From positions 1,798,001 through 1,862,000 of the forward strand of contig CM073194.1 in the NCBI GenBank assembly GCA_037042915.1: DNA of 64,000 bases. Reading direction: 5' to 3'. Positions 26,192 through 37,017 of the stretch are shown piece after piece (position 1 is the first letter of the stretch; every line of letters starts with the position of its first letter). This DNA comes from Auricularia sp. M13. Lineage: Eukaryota; Basidiomycota; Agaricomycetes; Auriculariales; Auriculariaceae. Below the pieces are notes generated by a model. That model was not told the origin of the DNA, searched no databases, and saw only the letters and a list, made by a program, of their open reading frames with translations. The position numbers and the translations under genes are program-made.

Positions 26192-26484
26192 GACCGTGTC
26201 CGGGTACGATTTGGGTAGTGGTGTGGAGGCTCGTAAAACATGTAAATAGAGAGGCGGAAAGACGAGCATAAATACGGGGTATGAGAAACGACCGGGACCG
26301 TGACTGTGGAGAGCATCCGACCGAAGCAGCGTCCGACCGAGGTAGGGTCCGATTTTGGGCACGGTCGCCGAGGGGAGGGAACGACGGGTGGCGTCACCTG
26401 TACGCCAATAGATATCGACAAAGAAGGGCGGTTTCAGCCGCAAAGCGTGCTGCTGTACAAGGCAGGGGCGACCGTCCGGAGCGT

Positions 26485-27276
26485 TCAAAGACGGTGGGCC
26501 GGGCCGGGGGACGCGATCCGCAGGACCAGGGCGTCGTCGGCGTACGTGGAACGATATTCGCGGACGTCCCAGACAAGGCACGCCGTAAGCCGAACAACCT
26601 GGAGGGCTCGTTCCGTCGTAGGCGACGTGAGGAGATGAGGGCCGAGGCGAGGTGGGAACGAGAAGACCACTAGCTCGGTGCGAGCCCGTCGGCCTCGGTC
26701 ATTGCGCACGACGGTCGGGAGTACCCAGTAACGCGAGACATCGAGCGGGAGATGTCTCGGGGCAGTGAAGCGGCCGTAGTGAGTGAAGCGGTCTAGCATC
26801 CAGAAGAACGGTTGGGGAGGGGCCACGAGCATGGAGATGTCGAGCCGGGTGCCGTCCGGGTCCGGCGACCGGATACGAGCGCGAAGGGGGATGAGCCCCA
26901 GCGGAGGTGTGGCCGGGCGCGCGTCCTCAAGCTCGGGCGACTCGTCGGCGGCGAGAGGTGACTCGCCGGTGCTGATGGGTGATTCGCCGAACAGCTCTTG
27001 GGATCCGTCGCCAAAGTCCTCGCCGAGGTCCATGTCCGCATCCTGGTCCAGGTCCTGTGCGGCGCCTTGGTCCTCATTTGGCTCCGGTGGTTCGGCGTGG
27101 TACTCCTCCACGAGTCCGGTTCCGTCCAGGTCGGCGGCCAGTTGCCAGCTAGCGTCCTCGGGGGGAAAGCCCATCCATTGGACGAGATACTGAGGAACTC
27201 CTCGGTGTACGCAGTGGTCCAGGACTGCCGCCGGTATGTATTGAGGGTTAACTATGGTCTCGTCGTACTGGGACAT
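26485..27276 (-). CDS. chromodomain protein antisense within the LTR element
   Basis: 264 codons from ATG at 27276 (MSQYDETIVNPQ). Residues about 13-60 form a chromodomain-like module (YIPAAVLDHC, PQYLVQWMGFPPEDASW), matching the Y-x-V-x-W...W pattern of HP1/chromovirus chromodomains. An acidic low-complexity linker follows, then a conserved-looking C-terminal half (LDISMLVAPPQPFFWML...) that I do not recognise. Chromovirus integrases carry a C-terminal chromodomain that tethers insertion to heterochromatin. Here the module stands alone, on the strand opposite to the zinc-cluster ORF, and no integrase is present. Its stop (26485) faces the stop of the plus-strand ORF (26191). Confidence 0.65.
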   Translation of the reverse strand: MSQYDETIVNPQYIPAAVLDHCVHRGVPQYLVQWMGFPPEDASWQLAADLDGTGLVEEYHAEPPEPNEDQGAAQDLDQDADMDLGEDFGDGSQELFGESPISTGESPLAADESPELEDARPATPPLGLIPLRARIRSPDPDGTRLDISMLVAPPQPFFWMLDRFTHYGRFTAPRHLPLDVSRYWVLPTVVRNDRGRRARTELVVFSFPPRLGPHLLTSPTTERALQVVRLTACLVWDVREYRSTYADDALVLRIASPGPAHRL

Positions 27277-27950
27277 TTTGTGAGCGTTCGGTCCGAACAA
27301 AAGGGGCGTGTCGGGGAAAAGGGGGGGAAGAGGCGTCGGTCTGGCGGCCGATCCGGATTATATGGTGTATGTGTCGTAAGCGTTGATGCGTGGGGATGAT
27401 GGGGGTCACGATCCGAGGAAGATGATGTGAATGCGCCGCGCGCACCACGGGGGGGAACTTGCTCTCGGGATGCGCGGAGGGTGAGGTTCTGGAGAGAGGG
27501 GTCGGCCGTGGGAGGTTTAGAGGTTGACCGAGGGGTGGGGACGCAGCGGGCGCGTTCGGCGAGTAGGGCTTGTGGGGGGGTGGTCTCGCCGCGGATGACC
27601 GGGCTCTGATGAAGAGGAGAGATCAGGAGCCGGTGATGGAATGAGCTTTCGGATTTGACGACCGTATGGGTCTGGAGGGGTCCTCGTTGGCTGAGTGCCT
27701 GACCAGAAGGCCAGTGGGCAAGGCTCAGCGTCCGGAGGGTGGGTCCTGCAGGGTCCTGGTGGGCCGATGAGTGGGCGCGGCGGTCGCGACGGGTCCTCAT
27801 CGACGCGAGGGGTCTCCTAGCCGGTCCGAGGGGTCGGATTCCTTCCTGGACCGAGCAACGCCGACCGAACGGTTCGCCCGGATTGGAAGGGTGGTGAGTA
27901 AGGGGGTATGGGGATCTCGAGCGTCGGGAGGGAGGGTAGGTTTGGTCTTA

Positions 27951-28430
27951 TGTCACGGTGACTGCTATATCACTCTCCGAGACGACGCTCGAGGGGAAGG
28001 GATGAGTGGGGAGAGGGAGGCGCGGATAAGCGGTATGATAGACCAGACCAAACCTAAGGTACAAGAGGGGCGACGGCCCAGATATATATACTACGGAAGC
28101 AAGGCCGAGGGGCCCCGCGGACCAATTGCGCCACCGACCGGCTGTCACGCGGGCGCCACAGATCAGGCCAAAAGAGACCGCCGGGGCGTCGTCGGCGAGA
28201 CAGGAAACCCGGGATAAATAGAGCCCAACCAAACCAGAAACATCCCGTCATATTACCCTTCTCCTGGGAAGAGACCGAGGTACTCGCCGAGCGGAGAGAC
28301 CGCTTGGACGCGCCGACGAAAGGGCCGCGGGGCCGGGCGCAAGGAGTTTGGGCGCCCGGACGAGGTGCGAGGGCCACGGGACGGCGAAATGAAACAGCGG
28401 GGGAGGAGGGACCCGACGAAGACCGCAACA
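27951..28430 (+). repeat. right LTR of the 23.5-28.4 kb element
   Basis: 480 bp, about 99% identical to the left copy by eye (differences include C/T in GACGACGCCC and T/C in ACCGGTTG). Confidence 0.9.
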
Positions 28431-28435
28431 GAATC

Positions 28436-30096
28436 CGCGCCTCCCGAAAGCCCGGCGCCGATACAGGGATAGACGAGAGCAAGCCAATGTATAATACTGG
28501 TTGTCCGTATGTCGTAGGTACACGAGGTAGCGACTACAGAACGAGACCAGACAACCAGATGAGAAACACAAGTAAACAAACCTCCGGTGAATACGGGCGC
28601 GGCGCGGAAACACTTTAACCCCGAAACCTAGAATGCTAACACAACTGGGCCCACAACTTATTCCTGCTACATTGGTAGTAGGTCTTAGTGTTCGATGCCG
28701 GAATCCGCAATAGAAAACTATTTGATACGAAACGTTCCTCCTGCTGCACCTTCCTTCTATGGCAATTTTCCGCGGAAAGTTGGCCATTTAAGGGCATAAT
28801 CCGCGGAAAGTTGCGGTTCTTCGGTTCGACAAAGCGCCAATGGGTGCAGTCGCACTTGGACACCGACCTCCACAATTGCGGCCGTCTCGCTCATGCATCA
28901 GCATTTACTACCCGCCCCTGATTCAGATGAAAATCGCGCTCTCAAACGCTTTTCGGTGTGCTTGTCGTGCTTGAGCTTCATCAATTCGCTCTCGTCTGGC
29001 AGTGGCACACTCAGTCCACAGCCCACCGCGCTCGTTTTGCCCGTTCTTCCATGCGACTCGCCATCACCAACCACCTTCACGCCTTTAGTCCTTGACCTCG
29101 GCTCTCCAGCTCTGGCCTGACCTGTCTATATCTGCACTTGACACAGCAACTAGCACCACTGACCTTGCGAGATTCATCAATCGTACAAAGCTCTTCTCGG
29201 AGTCCTTGTAAATTGAGTCCTGCACGATGTTGTCAAAGGGTGTCGTTGGCATTGACTGCACATAGAGTTCTATTTCGATGGCTTAAGATGCCGTGGCTGC
29301 GATGGGCGTGTGAGCCGGAGGCGTGCACTACCCTGCACGACTGCTTGGACAGTGCAAAGGCGCCCGCATCTTCAAGCTCGTTGACGTGCTGGGTACTTTG
29401 CTCTCGTTGCAAGTTGTCTGGGAAACCTACCAGCACCATTATCACTCATACGACGCATGGAGACGCCCTTTCCATGCTTTCCGCCCTAACCCTTCTACCG
29501 TCAGCCGATGTGTGGCCCTTGTAGGTATGCACTGGACCCTCAAGAGTAACTCAATGAGTAAGAGTAGCTTCACTTACCTCGGCCCGATGTCTGCGGGCTC
29601 CTTGGCCATTTGGATGTTTATCGAGAAATTGAGCATGAGAAATGCAACTTGCAAAGCAGACAAAAGAGTTATGAAGGACTGGACTACTGTAGTTCTGTCT
29701 CACGGGTGTCACAGAAACCCCGTCAAGCTCTTGGATGGCCTTCATCTCCGGAACATTTTCTTAGTACAAGGTAGCAGGTGTTGCCCGCAAGGGCCTGTGG
29801 GAGTTATATTACGAGTAACTGGACTACCACAGAATGCGACTTTACTAGCCTATTTACAGGCCATGGAGGGTTTCCAAAGGATGATTCAACATATATGAGA
29901 CATATTCAAATGCATAGAACTGGAGTGGAACCAGGGTATCATGTGTAAGGTCAGCCGATGTATATTAGTGAATTTAAACCCAGCTGAGGCTTGCACCTCA
30001 GGGCATAGGGGGAGTAATATGGTAAAACAGAGACTACATGATGCGAAATATTACTATTTTATTGCCTGTATTAATTCATGCTGATGAAAGCAAGCA
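28436..30096. other. no gene recognised; decayed sequence
   Basis: A word of the form TCCGCGGAAAGTTG occurs twice (about 28767 and 28799), 32 bp apart. Open frames at 28893-29120, 29138-29524 and 29323-29898 have no domain I can name. No RNA gene or inverted-end element could be defined. Confidence 0.4.
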
Positions 30097-30101
30097 TACA
30101 C

Positions 30102-30244
30102 TGTTAGGATTGTCTCCGCATACATTGTCTTCCTCCATACATTGTCTCCTGATGTATAGATTCCTTCATCGGGTGCCCAATGTGAACCTTGCCTTCTGTC
30201 CCTTTCGGCCATGTCGCAGGCCGCTCCCCTCGTCACTGCTGACA
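30102..30244 (+). repeat. left LTR of the TRIM
   Basis: 143 bp, TG...CA, nearly identical to 30913-31055. Confidence 0.93.
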
Positions 30245-30912
30245 GGTTATGAGCCCTTTGCGGTGGCACTGTCAACTTCGTGCCTTGCATGGGACCGGGG
30301 GACCCGTCTTTCTCAGGGCCGATCTGCGTTACGCACCGCCCGACGGTCTTCTTTCTACTCGCGCGCTCTCAGCTCCTCATCCTTGCGGACTCGTTCGGGA
30401 AGCCTGCCTGAGTTGCGATTACGCTCCCGACACCTACAGCCGCTTGTTTGGGGCTTGAGGCTCGACTCCAGCCTTGCATTGTGCTGCTTCCTTTGTTTCT
30501 ACCACACTGGCGACGACTCCCCGGTTCAGCACCAGACCTGACGCTCGAATAATGACGATCCCGCGTATTCTGCGATGGACGCGACACTGAGGCGAGGCCG
30601 TGATGCTTTTCCACGGGCTGCGCGCACGACTGCGACGACGCGCCAAACTTGGTGCTGCTATTCGGTTCTCCACCACCGTCAGCAAAAGCTTCGTCCTCGA
30701 CAGCCGCACAACAGCCCGATGAAGCGATCTGGGCGCTATGACGCATCTACCGACGCTATCCGGTGCGGTGACGGCGATATGCGAGCTGCGGCTATATCTG
30801 TACGGATTCACTGTTTTATTGTCTTCTCATAGCTTTCTTGCCCCTCTCATGGTCCAGATAGTACTCATGTGTATCTTCTCAGTAGTGCACAACGTATTCG
30901 GAGAAGGGGGGG

Positions 30913-31055
30913 TGTTAGGATTGTCTCTGCATACATTGTCTTCCTCCATACATTGTCTCCTGATGTATATATTCCTTCATCGGGTGCCCAATGTGAACCT
31001 TGCCTTCTGTCCCTTTCGGCCATGTCGCAGGCTGCTCCCCTCGTCACTGCTGACA
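30913..31055 (+). repeat. right LTR of the TRIM
   Basis: 143 bp, preceded directly by the polypurine tract. Confidence 0.93.
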
Positions 31056-31060
31056 TACAC

Positions 31061-31125
31061 CACTTGCGCACCAGCGCACCAGCTGGTGCGCACCAATACG
31101 CACCAGTACGCACCACTGCTGCTAT
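31061..31125. repeat. GCGCACCAG-type repeat cluster
   Basis: Five or more copies of a 9-11 bp word (TGCGCACCAG, TACGCACCAG) around the palindrome CAGCTGGTGCGCACC. Same word family as the arms of the MITE-like element at 23186-23385. The TRIM is inserted directly beside it. Confidence 0.5.
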
Positions 31126-31253
31126 AAGTTCAATTCATCTTATTTACTTGTATTATGCTTGGATATAAGCTCTCTGAGCCATGGCAGAGGTTCTTCAGTC
31201 ATGGAATTGGTGAGAGCTTCCATTCGGTGTTTGCGCATGGAACTGCCTCAATA

Positions 31254-31413
31254 CTGTATCGTATCGACCGTAGGTTCAGTAACGCGTAACGCCTACCTCT
31301 GGAAAATAAGGTTTGATGTGCGGAATCGACCGCGATCTCTTATCGAGCCTCACAAAGATTAGATAAATTTTATCGGACCCCGTGGGAATGAACCTACGGT
31401 AGATACGGTACAG
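31254..31413. mobile_element. 160 bp TA-flanked MITE
   Basis: Inverted ends of about 25 bp beginning CTGTATCGTATCGACCGTAG (left) and, read from the right, CTGTACCGTATCTACCGTAG, about three mismatches. Each end abuts a TA dinucleotide (31252-31253, 31414-31415). Non-coding interior. Tc1/mariner (stowaway-like) type by its flanks. Confidence 0.7.
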
Positions 31414-31415
31414 TA

Positions 31416-32380
31416 CATGTTCATCATGCGTGCTCTTGTCCATCTATTGCATGATTGGAGCTATGTACATAGTGGCAAGGCCATGAGGTAGGCTTCTGGT
31501 GTTGAGGATGGATGTGCTTGCACTTGGCTGACCTTGAATTGAGTTGGAATTTCGAACTCAGCATTTTGCCTCTTGTTCTCCTACCACCACCATCGTTTCC
31601 CTGCTTCCACTCCACCTCAAGCTCGTCTACCCTCAGGGTAAAATCACTTTCTGTGGTTTATCCTTAGTTGCTCTCATTTGAGAACGATTAAAAAATCTGA
31701 CTGTTCTCATTTGGGAGCGGTTGATCCTACACCTTGTGGACCGGCTTCCAATTTGTGGTGCTCTGTGCTCATCCCAGACTTTGACGATTGAGCGCTATAT
31801 TCCTCATTACTTGGCCTGTTTCTCTGGGCTGGGGACTGGGGGCAACCTTCATAGCGCCTTTTCTGAGTAAGTCTTTTTCTACTCCATCCTCACCACATAT
31901 CCTCTGCCCCCTCTTGTGTTGTCTCGCACAGTTATTGTGCCACGTCATAAATACTTGTGCTTAGCCCAGATATCCGCACAGTTATTGTGCCTATCGTAGC
32001 TAGTGTTGACCTTGTGCAGGTGTGTTGGCTGACTTTGCGTTGGCTGGCTCCAAACTCACTCCCAATTTGTTGAGTGTGTTTGGACAGCCAGAGTCTAATT
32101 TTCTGTTGCTTGTGCTTGCTTGGCTCTAATCTTCTGTTGCTCGTGCTTGCTTGGCTCATATATTGTGAGTACGAGTTTTAATTGGCAACATGTACAACTG
32201 CTGAGTTTATCCCAATATTTAACCTAGGCCCAAGAACATACTCTCTCGTGGCTTTACGTCTGCTTCTGAAATATAACAGTTACATTCTTGTACCAGGTAA
32301 ATGGACTAGAATACATGTTGCATAGTACTAATAATGTTGTAGGCTCCCCAATGTTTCTCTTTCGTAAAATATTCCAGAAA
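31416..32380. other. no gene recognised; small duplications
   Basis: AT-richer DNA upstream of the transposase gene. A 31 bp tandem duplication (CTAATTTTCTGTTGCTTGTG...) lies at about 32095-32158, and a small hairpin word GCACAGTTATTGTGC appears twice (about 31926 and 31976). It may hold the 5' terminus and first exons of the transposase gene, but no exon could be fixed. Confidence 0.4.
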
Positions 32381-32429
32381 CAATCAACACCTCGCAGTAT
32401 GTGCTTTCATAGTCCCATATGATTTGCTC

Positions 32430-35400
32430 CTGATTTCTATAGCTGCGATCAGGCCAGCTCCTGATCATTTTGTCAATATCTTGAATTCCAATGGTAGGTT
32501 AGCCTGATTACTATATCTATTGAAAATTAACAGGCTCCAGGCGATTTAATAGCTTTCCACCCTGAGCAATATGGTATTCTTCGTCACTATCTATATTCAA
32601 GTCTGTTTACGTGGCCTCAGTAATTGATTTTCTCAAAACCAAAAGTCTTGTGGCCGCCACACTGTCGTCATGTAAGTTCTTGTTACTGAGAAATTTATGT
32701 TGTTTGATCCTGTAATTTAGCAGTGGCTGTCCTGCCAGAACCTGGCTTCGCAAACTGTGTCAATGCTCTTGGTATGTCACTTTATCAAGATATGTAGATC
32801 CATGGCCTTAGCTTATCTTTGGTTAAAGGTCATTCGCTAGCCATATTGTCCTTTGCAGATGGTATGTTGAACACCAAATTTATTTCGTGTCTAACTGCGC
32901 AACAGTGGAGAAGCTGCAACACTTCGTGCTTTCACAGGTTGTGGATTCATCTCAAACTCCGACCTTGGACACATCTACATCTTCCCATTCGCATCACCAA
33001 CAGTACCAAGTGCCTGTCACCAACAACATATCTGTGGTCATGGGTCGCTCCCCACTGGCAGGGCCAGACTTGCCCTCAATATCCATTTCGGCTCCATATT
33101 CTGGAGAACTTGCGAGCGCTCCTTCCACAGCTCCAGCTTCCTGCACTATGGTGGCTTCTGCCCCACCAAATGTGCCAGCCACACAGCTCCCAGGGCCTGT
33201 GCCTCCTACCACCATCTCTGTGCCCAATCCCAACATTCCTGTGCGCCCTAATGCCTCTGGAGTTCCATGCATCCTGCCCTCAAAATGGACACACTATCCT
33301 CAAGGCAAGCTGTACTGCGAAGCAACACATGCTAAATACGAGGTGACCAAGGGATTTGAAGTGCACTGGGCCACCCGAGCCCTTGGGGAATACAAGAACC
33401 GGAGCAAGGACTCTGAAACTTTTGCTGGTGGTCACGTTATTCGCCGTCGATGCCTCAGTGTTCTTTCTTGTAGCACTGAGGGCTGCCCAGTTGTTCTTTG
33501 GCCGAAAAACCTCAGAAGCAAAATGATCCTCTGGCTGAACAGCTACGATCAGAGCGCTGCTTCAAGTGCAAAGGAACGTTCACTCATGTTGAGTGTCCGA
33601 TCATCTCCACCATCACTATCTGGAAAGGTGGTGCACGCTACAACAACAACGGCCATCACGCTCATCCTTGTCCCCCCAATATTCGCCCTGGCCATGTGGC
33701 TCAAGCTCAATTCTTCGAAGTCGTTAATCAGCATCCTGACGCTCGCCCTTCCCAGTTGCTCACAGGACTTCCTGAGCTTGGAGGGATCGGTCCTTCTGTG
33801 TCCACTATCGATGACTACTACTCAAGTAATGATCGTGTTGCCCACCAGCGCCATCAAGTGCTTCAGTCAGTGCGACCTCGAGGTGGAGATTCCTTTCCAG
33901 ATGCCTGGTCCCATTTCCATACTGTGAATGAGGACATCATCCTCAGCTCGCATTTTCAACATCAGGGTCTCCTGATTCTTCAGTCTCCATTTATGGCTGC
34001 ACAGGCCCTGAATGTGATGTGTATCAAGTCAGACCCTGACAATGGCTTTGCTTCTGATGCAGTGCACAAATACTTTGCCTCTGGAGACTCTTTATGGTGA
34101 CTGTCTACTCCATGGAGTTCAAGATGTGGGTTCCTATACTGGCTGCTTACAGCAATTCGAACACTCAAGAGGCGTAGGAGGAGTTTTACAATGCTATTTT
34201 GAACTCTGTGTTCAAGGAGGCCCAGAACCAGGGTTTATCCTTCAGGAAGGAGGACTGCCCCATGGTTTGTTCATACCTCTAATTTTGTGTAATCATACTG
34301 ATTTATTACTCAGACCATGGATTTCTCAGGCTCCCAGCATGCAGCATACTGTGCATCCTTTGCTCGCTTTTGGCGATCTAAGGGAGACGAAGCCAGCACA
34401 GAGGAGCTGATCAAGTACTGCGAGGACAACCTTCTCAAGGGCTGCAAGTACCACTACTGTAATGGTGTGGAAAATATCTCCAAGACCACTATTGCTGTTC
34501 CTGGGGATCAACGTGACGAGTTCAAAAAAGCAGCCTTTGCCCTTGCGACCATTCAAGATGCAGATAAATTTGTTGATAAGGTCACCTTCCTCGAGACCAA
34601 TTTCCCAGGTGCCTACAGTTGGCTGTCTTGGTGGCTCAGGGACAGCATCGCTCCAAAGATATTTCCTGCCTGCCAGACCATGGGCGATGAAGCATGGGCT
34701 AAACTCCCTGCAACGAACAATGCAGAGGAGTCCATGCACGCTCGTTTGTACCTTGCCACTGCTCGCCGTCTATCCATTATTGATGGCTTGGAGCGCCTTG
34801 CTGCCTGGCTGAGGAGCTTTGATCGTAAAAATACGGCAGCAATTGGTAAGCTCAAATTGTATTGTTTCAGAGTTCAGCACTCACAGGCCTTTAAGCTGGG
34901 CATCCCTTACGCTATGGTAAAGACCACCTGTCCAAGGCAAAGTCAACAAAGCGGAAGGCAAAGCAACTCAAGTCTCAGTCTCCAGAACACCGTATGTTGG
35001 AATACGAGCGGCAAACAGTCCAAGTGAGCAGAGACCCTGGCAAACGCGCAGGGGATCAAAGTTGCAAGAGACCTGTAATAAATACAAAGATGGTGCCAAG
35101 AGAAGTGCACTGCAGGCGGTGCAGAAGCATGAGGTGCAATGCTCAAAATGGCGAGTCATGCAGATCCGTTTGATCCTCCAACACCGTACACCTACCAAGC
35201 GTGTGCGCTTTGAGAACGATGGTTGATCACCAGATACAGCAGCTCGTCTTTCCAAAGCCAAACGAACGACAAGCTCATCTTCGCGTAAACAATCGCTTGC
35301 CTCTAGAGGTAGAACACTCACAACCAGGAAGCGTCCTCATGAGGAGTCATCGGCTTCAGAGTCTGAAGCAGAGGAAACTTCTTCTTCTTCTGACTCCAGG

Positions 35401-36521
35401 CATTCTCAGCCTAGATCCCAGTCTGCGGCACCTTTGCGCCAACCATCTCAACGCCTTGCTGTGCAGTGTTCTCAACTACGCCAGGCGCCTGTGGAAGCAA
35501 AACTAAAGCCAACCTCCTCCGCCGATTTGAGTTTGCCACACTCTAAACTCCTGCCATCTGCGCCAGATTCTGCTCTCATGGATGTGCCTTCCACTGCGCC
35601 AGTGAAGCTGGCTAAAACATGGCCCATGAAGTTGCAATGCTTCAAATGGGACAAAAACTCCTGTGCCTGGGACTCGAGCAAGATGCTTCTCCTTGCTGCC
35701 ATCCAGCGCGACAGGAATAGTTTCGACCTGTTCTTTAGCTCGTTGGCTGTGGCACATCAGGAGCATGGCCTCAGGATTCTGCACTTCTCTCTGCAACAAG
35801 AGCACACCCACATTTTCGATCCTGATTATCCCAGTGTTGAGGATGCTCTTCAATTATCCAGGGAGTCTCTTCGGCATGTTATACAGACTCGACGCCAGAC
35901 TGAGCAAGGAGGCATTACTGCGAACTTTGAGACAGATCAGACTACTCTCTGGGTGAGTTCTTTCCTTGATATTTATTTATCAATGCTAAATGCGTACAGG
36001 CATGGTTTTCAATCCTATACAACCTGCAGCCCAATGGAACTCAATCCTCGTACCCACGGTACAATGTGTACAATTACTTCCAGAGCATTTATCTTCGCTT
36101 TGACGAGTGCCCTGGTGACAATTCAAGTCCTTCTCACATGCGTCTGAGTCCTCCAACATCTTATACCTTCGACTTTCATCTCCCTGCGGCAACTGCGACA
36201 ATGAACAACATTGCATGGTACTTCCAGGACATGTTCACCATCAATTCTGTCTCTGCGAAGGTTTCCACCGGTTATCGCCACAGTGGAGAGACAGGTACAC
36301 GTTACTGTCATGGTCGATCTACACAGCGCCACTTCTATGTCTCTTTGCCTTGCGTTCTCTTCATCTCTGTCCCTGAGCAACGTCAGCGTGTGGCATGGAA
36401 GGCTCCAATATCATTCAACCCTCTTCGGAACAGTACCATCAAGGGTGGAACTTATCGATACCTCGGTACAGCCTTTTACAAACCAGGCAGTCAGCACTAT
36501 ACGGCTCGCAGGATGAGATAA
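32430..36521 (+). pseudogene. GCM-type zinc finger MULE transposase with C-terminal cysteine peptidase domain
   Basis: Multi-exon transposase gene; the 5' end is uncertain. Small exons can be read from about 32470 (APGDLIAFHPEQY, VLPEPGFANCVNALG, HSLAILSFAD), leading into the frame at 32909. Next comes a proline/serine linker, then a GCM/WRKY-like zinc module (33290-33720; C-x4-C and CFKC, with HAHPCPP). The MULE core follows (about 34100-34860): MDFSGSQHAAY and TNNAEESMH carry the family's conserved D and E. At the C terminus a USP-like peptidase pair is seen: Cys in NSCAWDS (35662) and His in QHYTARRM (36495). A one-base frameshift near 33505-33515 joins two frames within the zinc module, and further frame changes occur after 34110 and near 35000-35430. 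Stop TAA at 36519. Likely a decaying copy. Confidence 0.65.
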
Positions 36522-36537
36522 TGCACGCTCGATTAGT

Positions 36538-36607
36538 GTTCCGAAACGTCAAAATGTTGCAGGCCCCAAACGTTCGCAGTTGTGCGTCCGAAACGTTTTG
36601 TTACCCC
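36538..36607 (+). repeat. GAAACG iterons, left group
   Basis: TTCCGAAACGTCAAA, CCAAACGTTCGC and TCCGAAACGTTTTG within 70 bp, directly after the transposase stop. The 15-16 bp word GTTCCGAAACGTCAAA recurs in the same orientation near 41985. Confidence 0.7.
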
Positions 36608-37017
36608 TGTAAGTGACTGTCCCCCACAATTCCAGGTGGAATTCCGGGACCCAAAATGAAATGTGGCCAAAATGACTTGAGACGACAAACTCATCAAACT
36701 TTTTTTGGGTGGGACCAAGTGGAATTCCACATGGAATTCCAGGAATTCCATGCGGAACTCCAGCAGCAGCCAGCCTCTGCTAGCCTCTTGTTGCTCCATG
36801 TAGCTGTGTAATTAAAATTATTATAACATTTGGAATTATGATATTAAGGTTTGGGGATGAAGTGAACCCTGAGTCAGTATGACTCAGCAACCCAGAAGTC
36901 CCCTAAGGCGCAATATTGCTATGTGAGATATGGACATATATATATCAATAGAATCGGAATTCTTGGCTCTACGCTGACCCAGTACTGCTATCAAACCCTT
37001 GTTGACATGCTAATTTA

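Larger units (their letters stand above)
23489..28430 (+). mobile_element. non-autonomous LTR retrotransposon with zinc-cluster and chromodomain ORFs
   Basis: Two direct 480 bp LTRs (23489-23968 and 27951-28430) start TGTCACGG and end CGCAACA. They differ at about four positions by eye. A 5 bp target duplication GAATC lies at 23484-23488 and 28431-28435. The roughly 4 kb interior has no reverse transcriptase, integrase or protease frame. It encodes a plus-strand zinc-cluster protein (24196-26191, broken by a MITE) and a minus-strand chromodomain protein (27276-26485), which converge. A purine-rich stretch GGGAGGGAGGGTAGG shortly before the right LTR supports plus orientation. No standard primer-binding site was recognised. 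It must rely on proteins from another element. Confidence 0.88.
30102..31055 (+). mobile_element. complete TRIM element (miniature LTR retrotransposon)
   Basis: Two 143 bp LTRs (30102-30244 and 30913-31055) begin TGTTAGGATTGTCTC and end CACTGCTGACA. They differ at only a few positions. Target duplication TACAC (30097-30101, 31056-31060). The primer-binding site GGTTATGAGCCC follows the left LTR at 30245, and a polypurine tract GAGAAGGGGGGG (30901-30912) abuts the right LTR. The internal 668 bp has no gag, protease, integrase or RT. Every cis signal for retrotransposition is present in 954 bp. Mobilisation would have to come from a copia element. The LTR start resembles that of the old copia element at 43607 (TGTTAGGATAGC). 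Confidence 0.93.

Noticed and set aside
36533-36799. Frames rich in WNS/EFH repeats here and at 41728-41997
   Set aside because: Translation of GGAATTCC palindromes at the element ends, not protein.
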